Positions 26,853 to 36,380 of a stretch of DNA of 64,000 nt are shown one piece after another; position 1 is the first letter of the stretch; every line of letters begins with the position of its first letter. Source of the DNA: Semisulcospira habei. Its lineage: Eukaryota; Mollusca; Gastropoda; Semisulcospiridae. The notes under the pieces were generated by a model. That model did not search any database. It had not been told where the DNA came from and saw nothing but the letters and a program-made list of their open reading frames with translations. Both the position numbers and the translations under genes were made by a program. The stretch is from NCBI GenBank assembly GCA_036245525.1, contig BTPG01000004.1, forward strand, positions 234,374,637 to 234,438,636, read 5' to 3'.

Positions 26853-28388
26853 ATCGATACCGACCCGCATGATCTTGATGAACTTCATGAGGTAGCTCTC
26901 TCTCCTTTAGGTCCTCCTGGGTCAGAATACGCGTGCGACACCTGCACACACAGCAAAGACACGCAGTCAGTCGGTGCACGCAGCAAAGACACGCCCAACA
27001 GTCGGTCATTGCAGCCCGTGATCAATTACACACGCAGCGAAATAAAGTACAGAATACATCAAACCAATCAAACCCTTACATCCTGAGACTGAATTCTTAA
27101 ACTAATTGCTTATTGTCTCATGAAGGCAGCATTACAGATTCGGAGACAGATCAGCCATGATAGCTCAAGGGTGGCTGACACCACCCTTGAACTATCCGTC
27201 AATTTTATTTTGGTTCAATGTTTTTAAAAACAAACACCAGCAAGCTAATCTTGGACACAGGCAGTCAGTAGTATGTTTACAGTGGAAAAGCCATTGCGAA
27301 CGTACCAGTAGGACATCTTGTTTTTGTGTGTTTAATATCGCCAATGTGTGAAAAGACGTTAAAAAAATCCCTGATCCTGATCCCTGTAATGTAGCCTTCA
27401 TAGAACAATAGGCCATACTGTTAAAAAAAATCAGCCTCAGGCACAAGGCTATTCTGGCACCACCCTTGAACTAAAACAGTTGACCTATCTCCTAATCTGT
27501 AATGTAGCCTTCATAGGACACTAGGCCATACTGTTAAACGTCGGCCTCGGGGAAGTAGTGGGTGACTTACTTTTCTTGCACACACGAAGGGTGCTGTTTC
27601 TCACACACAAACACAAGCGCGCGCACACACACACAGACCCATGGCGATAGAAGTCATAAATCTAACTTGACTGAGGTTCATGCAAGATTATTAGTTGATG
27701 CCCTCAGCGACTGCTTCTAATTCTAATAATAAATTGAATTGAAATGGAACCAAAGCTTTATTTATGTTTGTTGTCAGCATTGTTTCATTCAAATTTTCCA
27801 ACTTGCTAAGCGTACAAATCGGTGATGCTATACAGACAAAAGTTCACATACAAAGGTAAATAACTCCGTGCTGGTCACTCAAACCCACTGTGACCCAGCC
27901 CCTCCTGGGTTGTTTGATCCAGCGCTGACCGACTTCCCCTCGGTATACTGTATTGAGCAGCCTTTGTCTCGCGTTTGGTTTGTGAAGAGACAAGGGTATC
28001 CCGCCACAGTACTGTCTCTTTCTCTTACCAGTCACAGGGTTGGATCTTGAGGAGGGGGGTGGGGTTTTCAGGGGTTCTGGACCCACTCCTCACCCCGCGT
28101 CCCCCAGCCCCACAATAGTATAAAATCATTAAATGCTACATCAAAGTCTGTTTCAGTTTGGAGGTCGCACACCCCTGTACCTCTGTTTGTCTTGTATGTT
28201 ATTCCTCGTCTATTATCTGCTAGACTGAAATGTTAAGGACACGCTGACCCAGGTCAAGTTGCAGGTCCCAAACAAACAGCTGGAAACCGGCCATACCGAC
28301 GTCAACCACAGACGAGCAATAGTTTTCCTTCACTGCCGGTGGTCGTGAATTTCTCGTCCTACACCACCACGGACTGGCCGAATTCGCA
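26853..28388. other. intergenic with MITE remnants
   Basis: No gene recognised. Fragments of the hairpin MITE core occur at 27155-27199 (CTCAAGGGTGG next to CCACCCTTGAA, with the centre deleted) and 27446-27475 (one arm only). A block with GTAGCCTTCATAG and AGGCCATACTGTTAAA occurs twice (about 27391 and 27500). A short GC/AC tract lies near 27617-27635. Confidence 0.5.
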
Positions 28389-28825
28389 TTAACCCCTATC
28401 ATACTGAGGCTAAAAGCTGTACACTGCCATACGCAAGCTACAGTATAGTACTTACAGATAAGTATATAGACCAATGGCTTTAGTTCAAGGGTGGTGCCAG
28501 AATAGCTTGGCGCCTAGAGGCTAAAAGTTGTACACTGCCATACGCAAGCTACATTATAGTACTTACAGATAAGGATATAGACCAATGGCTTTAGTTCAAG
28601 GGTGGTGCCAGAATAGCTTGGCGCCTAGAGGCTAACAGCTGTACACTGCCATACGCAAGCTACATTATAGTACTTACAGATAAGGATATAGACCAATGGC
28701 TTTAGTTCAAGGGTGGTGCCAGAATAGCTTGGCGCCTAGAGGCGCCAAGCTATTCTGGCACTACCCTTGAACTATTTCAGTGAAACTTATTTCACACACT
28801 GGTGTATTCCGAATGATATGGGTAA
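28389..28825. mobile_element. TTAA palindrome MITE with its left arm triplicated
   Basis: Left end TTAACCCCTATCATACTGAG; right end GAATGATATGGGT is inverse to it. The left arm occurs three times with a 111-bp period (28406, 28517, 28628). Only the last copy goes on into the perfect palindrome 28703-28774, centred on GGCGCCTAGAGGCGCC. The family also occurs at 31600, 34622 and 53971. It has no ORF; mobility must come from a transposase elsewhere, probably piggyBac-like given the TTAA sites (inference). Confidence 0.75.
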
Positions 28826-28917
28826 AAAAAAAAAACAGGGATGCAAGTGTTACGTGACCAAACATATGCTCAAATTATTACAGGACTCACAGGAGACAGG
28901 AATGCTCATGAGCCCCC

Positions 28918-29420
28918 GTGACCGCGGTAAGTTAGTGCGACCGCGGTAAGTTAGTGTGACCGCGGTAAGTTAGTGCGACCGCGGTAAGTTAGTGTGACCG
29001 CGGTAAGTTAGTGTGACCGCGGTAAGTTAGTGTGACCGCGGTAAGTTAGTGCGACCGCGGTAAGTTAGTGTGACCGCGGTAAGTTAGTGTGACCGCGGTA
29101 AGTTAGTGCGACCGCGGTAAGTTAGTGTGACCGCGGTAAGTTAGTGTGACCGCGGTAAGTTAGTGTGACCGCGGTAAGTTAGTGTGACCGCGGTAAGTTA
29201 GTGCGACCGCGGTAAGTTAGTGTGACCGCGGTAAGTTAGTGCGACCGCGGTAAGTTAGTGTGACCGCGGTAAGTTAGTGTGACCGCGGTAAGTTAGTGTG
29301 ACCGCGGTAAGTTAGTGTGACCGCGGTAAGTTAGTGTGACCGCGGTAAGTTAGTGTGACCGCGGTAAGTTAGTGTGACCGCGGTAAGTTAGTGTGACCGC
29401 GGTAAGTTAGTGCGACCGCG
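28918..29420. repeat. 19-bp minisatellite, about 26 copies
   Basis: The unit is GTGACCGCGGTAAGTTAGT, with GCGACC as the only frequent variant. The outer flanks CTCATGAGCCCCCG and CGGGGGCTCATGAG are perfect inverse complements. The right flank goes on with TTATGTCTCTTGCAG and ends GTGAAGGGGTTAA near 29491, so the array sits at the apex of a hairpin MITE of the type at 20472. Each unit contains GGTAAGT, a strong 5' splice-site match. Confidence 0.93.
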
Positions 29421-29526
29421 GGGGCTCATGAGGGTTTATGTCTCTTGCAGATGGGTGGAAACATTCACCTCGCCCTGACCGTGAAGGGGTTAATAAACAG
29501 TAATTCCGGTTAACGCCAACAAACGC

Positions 29527-29826
29527 GACTGAACCAAGAGAGCTAAGGCTTGGCTTACTTGACATCACCATGCTCCCTTCCTATTCCGGCCTCGTCAACA
29601 CGACTGAACCAAGAGAGCTAAGGCTTGGCTTACTTGACATCACGATGCTCCCTTCCTATTCCGGCCTCGTCAACACGACTGAACCAAGAGAGCTAAGGCT
29701 TGGCTTACTTGACATCACGATGCTCCCTTCCTATTCCGGCCTCGTCAACACGACTGAACCAAGAGAGCTAAGGCTTGGCTTACTTGACATCACCATGCTC
29801 CCTTCCTATTCCGGCCTCGTCAACAC
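29527..29826. repeat. 75-bp tandem repeat, 4 copies
   Basis: Units start at 29527, 29602, 29677 and 29752 with GACTGAACCAAGAGAGC and differ only at a CACCATG/CACGATG position. 75 bp equals 25 codons, so a repeated 25-residue frame is open, but nothing supports translation. Confidence 0.95.
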
Positions 29827-30080
29827 GGCGTCGGATGTACTCCTGTAGATCTACGGCATGCGCAGTAGTCACGCATTTTTTCCGTGTTCTGTCATCCTCC
29901 TCCACTCGGTGTAGGCTTTAGTGACGACGTCACTGCTGATCTGAGGAAAGTGCTCCTTGTAAGCCCTCATGATGGCGTCATCAACAATGGCGTCACCAGC
30001 TGCGTTGTCCTCGTCAAACAGGCTTGTCTCTAGTTCGCCGCCAACTGTCTCTACGGTCATTTTATTCCTGGACAAAATGC

Positions 30081-30188
30081 AGGCTCGTCTGTCCGGGAAC
30101 CACAACGCCCGCGGGACCTTGTGAAAGGTCAACGTTACAGGCTCGTCTGTCCGGGAACCACAACGCCCGCGGGACCTTGTGAAAGGTC
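30081..30188. repeat. 58-bp tandem duplication in the NAT-like gene
   Basis: Copy 1 starts at 30081 and copy 2 at 30139, both with AGGCTCGTCTGTCCGGGAAC. The spacing is 58 bp (remainder 1 modulo 3), which causes the frame change. Both copies encode LSQGPAGVVVPGQTS or TFHKVPRALWFPDRRAC depending on frame. Near-identity of the copies points to a recent event. Confidence 0.93.
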
Positions 30189-30445
30189 GACGCCACAGGG
30201 TTCGTATACACGACGTCAAAACAATCGTCGAACTCAGAAACGTCGGTGTAGGGTTTCAGATCAGAGAAATAGAACCTCTTCCAGTCGTCAATGTAGAAGT
30301 CGATCTCCGGTCTGGGAGGGTTTGGTCTGGGCGATGTGTCGCCGCCTCTGTGCATGCGAAGGAGGAGATTGTCGTGCATGATGTATTTGTACTCCCGGAA
30401 AGAATCCACGTATGTAGGGGACTCCATACAGGTCACCAGGGATTC

Positions 30446-30511
30446 CACACTGGTTTCCTCACTCGATCTGCTACGCGTACGCGTAGCAGATCGAGAGAGG
30501 AAACCAGTGTG
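30446..30511. repeat. 66-bp near-perfect palindrome in coding sequence
   Basis: Two 33-bp arms meet with no spacer between 30478 and 30479 at ACGCGT|ACGCGT, with one mismatch. On the minus strand it encodes HTGFLSRSATRT then RSRSSEETSV. The surrounding frame is not broken. Confidence 0.9.
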
Positions 30512-31237
30512 AAGGAGCTCGTCGGGCTCAGTGTGGCCAGGCAACTCATCCGTAAAATCCAAAGGTACTGTCCTGTATGTTGGTAAACCCACCCCAGTTT
30601 CCACCAAGAACTTGTCGCCTGGCTGGTCCAGGTTCCGCACCAGAACAAAGACGTGGTTGTCCTTGAAACGCACCGTGGCGGTGCACGTGGCGTGGCACAG
30701 AGCTACATCGTAACACAGAGCTTTCAGCAGGCTGTAAGTGAAAAGGTTAATGGTATAGCAAAGACCGCCATAGCCTGACAAACAGTCCCTTTTGATATCG
30801 TCCCCGCTGGGCCGCGTGCGCTCTCTTGGGGGCGTGGCCATGAGGGTGAGGTTCTGAAAGGGGACCTTGGCCTGCACCATCACCACGATGTCGTCCAGAA
30901 GCGCGTGCCTTTCGTGCTGAAGGCGGTGCAGGACGTTCTGCATCCCCCACCGAGCCTCAAGTACGCTCACAGCCTCTTCCAGTGTGAACTTGTCTGACAT
31001 CTGGAACAACATAGCAGTGTCAAATAACATCACAACAAACAATAGGCATGGGTGATAGTCCTGGAGGCTGATGCAGCTTTTTCAGAATCACAGAACTATG
31101 AATTTCAGCTTTCTGGCTGGGACAGAACACAGCCCTTCAGCCAGCCTGGTCCACCTGCAAGAGGTATACATTCTCATGAGCCCCTGTGTCCCGAAGGAGC
31201 TGACGAGAATGTATTCATGGTTCTTGCTGTCTCTGCC

Positions 31238-31380
31238 ACAGACTGCGGTATTCAGTCTTTCTAACTTTTCGCACGTTCACATGGCAATAGTTTATCAGAC
31301 CAGAAACACAGACTGCGGTATTCAGTCTTTCTAACTTTTCACACGTTCACATGGCAATAGTTTATCAGACCAGAAACACA
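31238..31380. repeat. 70-bp tandem duplication
   Basis: ACTGCGGTATTCAGTCTTTC starts at 31242 and again at 31312. The copies differ at TTCGCACG/TTCACACG. It lies upstream of the NAT-like gene. Confidence 0.9.
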
Positions 31381-31599
31381 GACTAGAGACACGCTGTCTA
31401 TATCTCTGTCGTGCCTGGTCATATCAAGTTTGAGAAGAACACAAAGAAGAAAAGAAACACGCTTGGAAGAAACAGTTACTACGCCCTTTATGAAAACCAT
31501 TTTTCAGAACAGACATACAATCAAGTATCAACACACACAACAACAACAAAAACACGCTTAGAAAATACCTACAACGCACTTTATTAATAGTTTGGGTTA
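31381..31599. other. short AT-rich spacer with a fold-back arm
   Basis: No gene seen. 31546-31590 (AAACACGCTTAGAAAATACC onward) is the approximate inverse of 32057-32098, so this is one arm of a larger fold-back structure now containing two MITEs. Confidence 0.5.
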
Positions 31600-31833
31600 C
31601 TATCCCATATTATCAGGCTTATTATTAAGCTTCAAATTTGTACACTGCCATAATTATGCAAGCTACTTTATCATAGTACTTACAGATAAGGATTATAGAC
31701 CAATGGCTTTAGTGCAAGGGTGGTGCCAGAATAGCTTGGCGCCTAGTGGCGCCAAGCTATTCTGGCACTACCCTTGACCTATTTTAGTCAAACTTATTTC
31801 ACACACTGGTGTATTGCGACTGACAAGGGTTAA
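31600..31833. mobile_element. palindrome MITE of the 34622 family
   Basis: Palindrome at 31710-31781 centred on GGCGCCTAGTGGCGCC, preceded by the family left arm (GTACACTGCCATA, TACTTACAGATAAGG) and followed by ATTTCACACACTGGTGTATT and GGGTTAA at 31827-31833. The left terminus is poorly preserved. Confidence 0.7.
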
Positions 31834-31844
31834 CACCCAAAACA

Positions 31845-32061
31845 TTAACTCATTCTACCCCAACACCGAAATCCCAGAATGTTGCTGTTGTCCTCTGAAG
31901 ACTGCAGTGCAGTGCAGGACACAGATCGACCATGATAGTTCAAGGGTGATGCCAGAATAGCTTGGCGCCTATGGGCGCCAAGCTATTCTGGCATCACCCT
32001 TGAACTATCATGGTAGTCGATCCTTATCTTGCTGTGGGGTGTCTGGGGTAGAATGGGTTAA
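31845..32061. mobile_element. complete TTAA palindrome MITE, 217 bp
   Basis: Terminal inverted repeats TTAACTCATTCTACCCCAAC and GGGGTAGAATGGGTTAA, with TTAA at both ends. The core palindrome 31924-32022 is about 99 bp. The core is nearly the same as in the 34622 family, but the termini and subterminal parts are different. TTAA flanks with C-rich ends fit piggyBac-type mobility (inference). Confidence 0.8.
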
Positions 32062-32076
32062 TAAAGTGTGTTGTAG

Positions 32077-32478
32077 CTATTTTCTAAGCATGTTTGTTTG
32101 GGTTTTTTGGGTGGGTTTTTTTTGTGTGGTTTTTTTGTTGTTGATTTTTTTTTCATCGCTGGGTTCTTCAGTCTCAGTCTCAGTCTCAGCCTGCTTGGTG
32201 TGGGTTTTGCGGAGAGGGTCGGAGGCGGAGCGGAGGGAGCGGCGGGGAGGAGTGTAGGGGTGAAGTAAGTTGGAGAGATAGGTAGGAGCGTAATTGTTTA
32301 GGGATTTGTAGCAGAGAGACAGAATCTTGTATTGGATGAGTTGGGGGATGGGGCAGAGCCAGTGAAGAAGCTTGAGCAGGGGAGTGATGTGGTCGGATTT
32401 TTTCTTTCTGAGGACGAGGCGGGCAGCATTGTTCTGGACGCGCTGGAGAGTGAGAGTGGTGGAGTGAGGAAGGCACAC
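32077..32478 (-). pseudogene. non-LTR retrotransposon RT C-terminal fragment
   Basis: The minus-strand frame reads LQRVQNNAARLVLRKKKSD, then ITPLLKLLHWLCPIPQLIQY, KILSLCYKSLNNYAPTYLS and RRSLRSASDP. This is the familiar thumb/C-terminal region that follows the RT domain in CR1/Rex-type LINEs. No RT catalytic motif is present. Downstream the frame degenerates into Thr/Glu and Lys/Thr-rich sequence. Confidence 0.78.
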
Positions 32479-32904
<426 letters not shown>

Positions 32905-33844
32905 GGCTTGGCAACCAGCTCCCTCCGTTCCTCTTTGTTCTCTGCCATTCGTAGCGTATCGCCCAGCCTCAGTCCTGTCCACTCTGAGATATTGTCCTCC
33001 CATCTTTTCCTCTGTCTTCTTCTCTTTCGTCCTCCTTGCACAGTGCCTTGCAATACTGTTTTGGCAAGCCCTGCTGAACCCGTGACATGCCCATATCACT
33101 TCAGTTTGCGTTTTTTTTCAAAATGGCTAATAGGTCTTCATAAGTAGGGCCCGATGGCTTGCCTGATTCTGCTTCCCACTTCCTCGTTCGTGATGTGATC
33201 TCTGTATGAAATGCCAAGCAGTTTTCGAAAACATCTCATTTTAGTGGCTTGTATCCTCCTTTCAAGGTCTGCTGTGAGGGTCTATGACTCGCAGGCATAC
33301 AAGAACACCGAGATGACTAAGAAGCGCATCAGTCTGATCTTGGAGCAGAGTGTGATGTTTCTGTCCTTCCATATGGTCTTCAATCATGTCAGTGCTGTTG
33401 TTGTCTGTGCAATCCTGGACAGTATTTCTGGTTTTGATCCCTCATCTGTCACAGTGGTTTCTAATATTTGAATTCATTAACTGTGTCCAGATTTTGGCTT
33501 CCAATCATGACGTCAGTGCCAATGCCACTCGTGTTATTTGTCATCAGTTTGGTCTTCTCTGTACTGATTTTCATCCCATACGCAATGGCTGTACTGTCCA
33601 GCTTCTCCACCAGCTGAGCTAGTTCCTTCTCTGTTCCTGCAAGGCCATCAATGTCGTCCGCAAAGCGCAAGTTCGTCAGTGATTGTTCTGCCTCCAATAC
33701 TGATAGTTCTTTCATGATCTTTCAGAGCGTCTGTCATGATTCTTTCCAGGAAGATGTTGAAAGAGTAGGTGACAACAAGCAGCCTTGTCTGACTCCGACT
33801 GTAGTCCTAAACCAGTTTCCAATTTTGCCGTTGAAGAAGAGGCA
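32905..33844 (-). pseudogene. non-LTR reverse transcriptase fragment, several frameshifts
   Basis: Read on the minus strand from 33844: GVRQGCLLSPTL (RT motif B), ERTISIGGR-like sequence, then the catalytic NLRFADDIDGLAG, MKISTEKTKLM, and further down RKLLGISYRDHITNEEVGS, YGHVTGSAGLAKTVLQG and KRWEDNISEWTGLRL. At least three frame changes and internal stops break it. It belongs to the same broad RT type as 17930-18800 but is clearly diverged from it. It is head-to-head with the LINE fragment at 33845. Confidence 0.82.
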
Positions 33845-34363
33845 GGTATACAAACACACCCCGGGAACATAGACTGTGTCGCGCGTGCGGAGTAGTAGAG
33901 GACGAAATTCACACGCTAGACGATTGTAGTTTATATAAACAGCTCAGAACCCAGCTAGTTACAAGTACAGACTGTCATAAGCCAAGCCAACTACTAGTAA
34001 GAAAGGATGCACAATGCACTCTAGCAAAGTTTGTATTTGATTGCTTCTCTGTAAGGGAGAGAAACGTAACGACCAAACAGCATTGATACTGCGTATTCCT
34101 CTCTCTTCTTTTTCACGCCCCGGACCGTCGGAGACTACAAGACCGGACGGAGCCAGGGACCACACGAAATTCACCGGCGCTCACAGGAATAATACGGACC
34201 GGACTGCACGAACACAGACAGAAAAGTGCAAAATTGCATGTGGACTGAACGAGCTAAAAGAATGATAAAAAGTAATGTACATGATAGTTAAGTCCGATCC
34301 CTCTGTGTCCTTTGGCCCCAATGGGCCCCTCGACAATAAATGTTGTTCTGTTCTGTTCTGTTG
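33845..34363 (+). pseudogene. LINE 3' end with CCHC-like motif and (TTCTG)n tail
   Basis: The frame 33868-34086 reads HRLCRACGVVEDEIHTLDDC then SLYKQLRTQLV and ends VTTKQH at TGA. This is the Cys/His motif that closes many LINE ORF2 proteins. After about 250 bp of 3' UTR comes ACAATAAATG and three to four TTCTG units (34344-34363), an expected simple tail. Everything upstream of the Cys/His motif is missing, so it is a 5'-truncated copy. Confidence 0.78.
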
Positions 34364-34424
34364 TTATTGTCATGACCTTTGGCTAACTTTGTGTTGATGA
34401 AAAGTGCATGAACAATGCCATTCA

Positions 34425-34580
34425 CAGACGCATATCAGTGGCAGTAACTGAAGTGTATAAAGAGCGTTTTCTTGTTGATAACAAAAGCGTATACTGAGAC
34501 CACAGACACATATCAGTGACAGTAACTGAAGTGTATAAAGAGCGTTTTCTTGTTGAGAACAAAAGCGTATACTGAGACCA
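34425..34580. repeat. 78-bp tandem duplication
   Basis: Two copies starting at 34425 and 34503, both with AGTAACTGAAGTGTATAAAG and TTTTCTTGTTGA. They differ by a few substitutions. Confidence 0.88.
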
Positions 34581-34621
34581 AAGAGTGTGTGAACTTCGTG
34601 ACTGCCTTTAGCTCAGGCAAG

Positions 34622-34853
34622 TTAACCCATATCATACTGAGACTAAAAGCTTCACATTTGTACACTGCCATGCAAGCTACATTATAGTACTTACAGATAA
34701 GGATATAGACCAATGGCTTTAGTTCAAGGGTGGTGCCAGAATAGCTTGGCGCCTAGAGGCGCCAAGCTATTCTGGCACCACCCTTGAACTATTTTAGTCA
34801 CACTTATTTCTCGCACTTGTGTATTTCGAATGATATGGGTTAACTCATTCAGC
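34622..34853. mobile_element. complete TTAA palindrome MITE, 232 bp
   Basis: Begins TTAACCCATATCATACTGAG and ends CGAATGATATGGGTTAA, so TTAA is present on both sides and the terminal inverted repeat is about 14 bp. The core palindrome 34720-34791 is perfect over 72 bp. This is the best-preserved copy of its family. A truncated relative of the other family (CACCACCCTTGAACTATCAT) follows directly at 34850-34925. Confidence 0.85.
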
Positions 34854-34919
34854 CCAACACTTCACAGCCAGACATGGATCGAGCACCACCCTTGAACTAT
34901 CATGCTCGATCTGTCTCTA

Positions 34920-35165
34920 GAATTAAGCAATCCAGACCAAAAAGGTGACTGCCAAGCGTGTAGAATGCAAAGAAGTACCCAACGGAGAAAGGAACACGCT
35001 ACGAAAAGAATTAAAATTCCTTCCGCCATTGAAGATAAGTAGCGGCTAATCTCTCTGTTTGTTTGTTTGTCTATTTTGAAAAGGGTATTTACCCAAAATA
35101 TTAATAAATTGTGTTGTACCCGGTTTTTCTAAGCGTGTTTCTTTCTCCGTTGGGTACTTAAATTC
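34920..35165. repeat. fold-back repeat related to 61347-62022
   Basis: Arms AAGTACCCAACGGAGAAAGG (from 34974) and CTTTCTCCGTTGGGTACTT (to 35161) are inverse. Between them is GGGTATTTACCCAAAATATT, also seen at about 61820. Upstream AAGCAATCCAGACC matches 61617 onward. Confidence 0.7.
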
Positions 35166-35467
35166 TTTGTCTCTAGAATTGTAATACAGTCGAACGAGAG
35201 ACTACCACACACAGTATCAGCGTCATCTTCTGTAGACGGCGTTGGACTGCGTAAAACAAGAGATAGCGGCCTTCATTTATCATGATAAAAAGTATACCGC
35301 CCATAATTATCATGTAACACGAACACACACACACACACACACTGACAGTCAAAGGGAGACAACAAATGTGCAACTCAACCGTAACCTCCACACACTGCCA
35401 CTACAACTGTAGACATAAACCCGCTGACTTCCTCAAACTAATAACGTAAATGAGGCCGATCTTCTGG
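35166..35467. other. spacer upstream of the paired arrays
   Basis: No gene recognised. Contains a short (AC)n at about 35324-35342. Confidence 0.5.
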
Positions 35468-36349
35468 CAGCAAGGGACATAGATTCTCATCAACACCTAC
35501 AGTGACAGTGGCAGCAAGGGACATAGATTCTCATCAACACCTACAGTGACAGTGGCAGCAAGGGACATGGATTCTCATCAACACCTACAGTGACAGTGGC
35601 AGCAAGGGACATAGATTCTCATCAACACCTACAGTGACAGTGGCAGCAAGGGACATAGATTCTCATCAACACCTACAGTGACAGTAGCAGCAAGGGACAT
35701 AGATTCTCATCAACACCTACAGTGACAGTGGCAGCAAGGGACATAGATTCTCATCAACACCTACAGTGACAGTGGCAGCAAGGGACATAGATTCTCATCA
35801 ACACCTACAGTGACAGTGGCAGCAAGGGACATAGATTCTCATCAACACCTACAGTGACAGTAGCAGCAAGGGACATAGATTCTCATCAACACCTACAGTG
35901 ACAGTGGCAGCAAGGGACATAGATTCTCATCAACACCTACAGTGACAGTGGCAGCAAGGGACATAGATTCTCATCAACACCTACAGTGACAGTGGCAGCA
36001 AGGGACATAGATTCTCATCAACACCTACAGTGACAGTGGCAGCAAGGGACATAGATTCTCATCAACACCTACAGTGACAGTGGCAGCAAGGGACATAGAT
36101 TCTCATCAACACCTACAGTGACAGTGGCAGCAAGGGACATAGATTCTCATCAACACCTACAGTGACAGTGGCAGCAAGGGACATAGATTCTCATCAACAC
36201 CTACAGTGACAGTGGCAGCAAGGGACATAGATTCTCATCAACACCTACAGTGACAGTGGCAGCAAGGGACATAGATTCTCATCAACATCTACAGTGACAG
36301 TGGCAGCAAGGGACATAGATTCTCATCAACACCTACAGTGACAGTGGCT
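35468..36349. repeat. 44-bp minisatellite, 20 copies
   Basis: The unit is built from CAGCAAGGGACATAGATTC and TCATCAACACCTACAGTGAC. Copies are almost identical (GTGG/GTAG, ATAG/ATGG and ACACC/ACATC differences only). The unit resembles the left arm and apex of the hairpin MITE at 20472, and directly after the array comes that MITE's right-arm sequence, CTACCTATGTCTCTTGCAG (36356-36374). Confidence 0.95.
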
Positions 36350-36380
36350 GATGACTACCTATGTCTCTTGCAGACGAAGC

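Larger units (their letters stand above)
29869..31000 (-). pseudogene. arylamine N-acetyltransferase-like gene, 3' end frameshifted
   Basis: The family moves acetyl groups from acetyl-CoA to arylamines or related acceptors through a Cys-His-Asp triad. ATG at 31000 gives MSDKFTLEEAVSVL, followed by VPFQNLTL, the catalytic GYGGLCYTINLF (Cys81), KDNHVFVLV (His116) and FLVETGVGLP, where Glu134 stands at the usual Asp position. The coding part is uninterrupted by introns and ATG is preceded directly by TTGTTCCAG, a plausible acceptor, as in animal NAT genes with a noncoding first exon. A 58-bp tandem duplication (30081-30188) shifts the frame, so the ORF ends at 30062 after 312 codons. The original C-terminus (ILSRNKMTVETVGGE to HGKNA) lies in another frame down to 29869. 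A 66-bp palindrome also lies inside the coding part. It is either a recent pseudogene, a variant allele, or an assembly error. Confidence 0.75.

Noticed and set aside
25262..27009. Minus-strand frames through the 57/56-bp array joined to sequence near 26900
   Set aside because: The mixed unit lengths shift the frame repeatedly; the short EDLKERELPHEVHQDH stretch beyond the array has no recognised match.
29570..29848. 25-residue repeat protein (MLPSYSGLVNTTEPRELRLG...)
   Set aside because: Only four identical 75-bp copies; no start context, splice sites or continuation outside the repeat.
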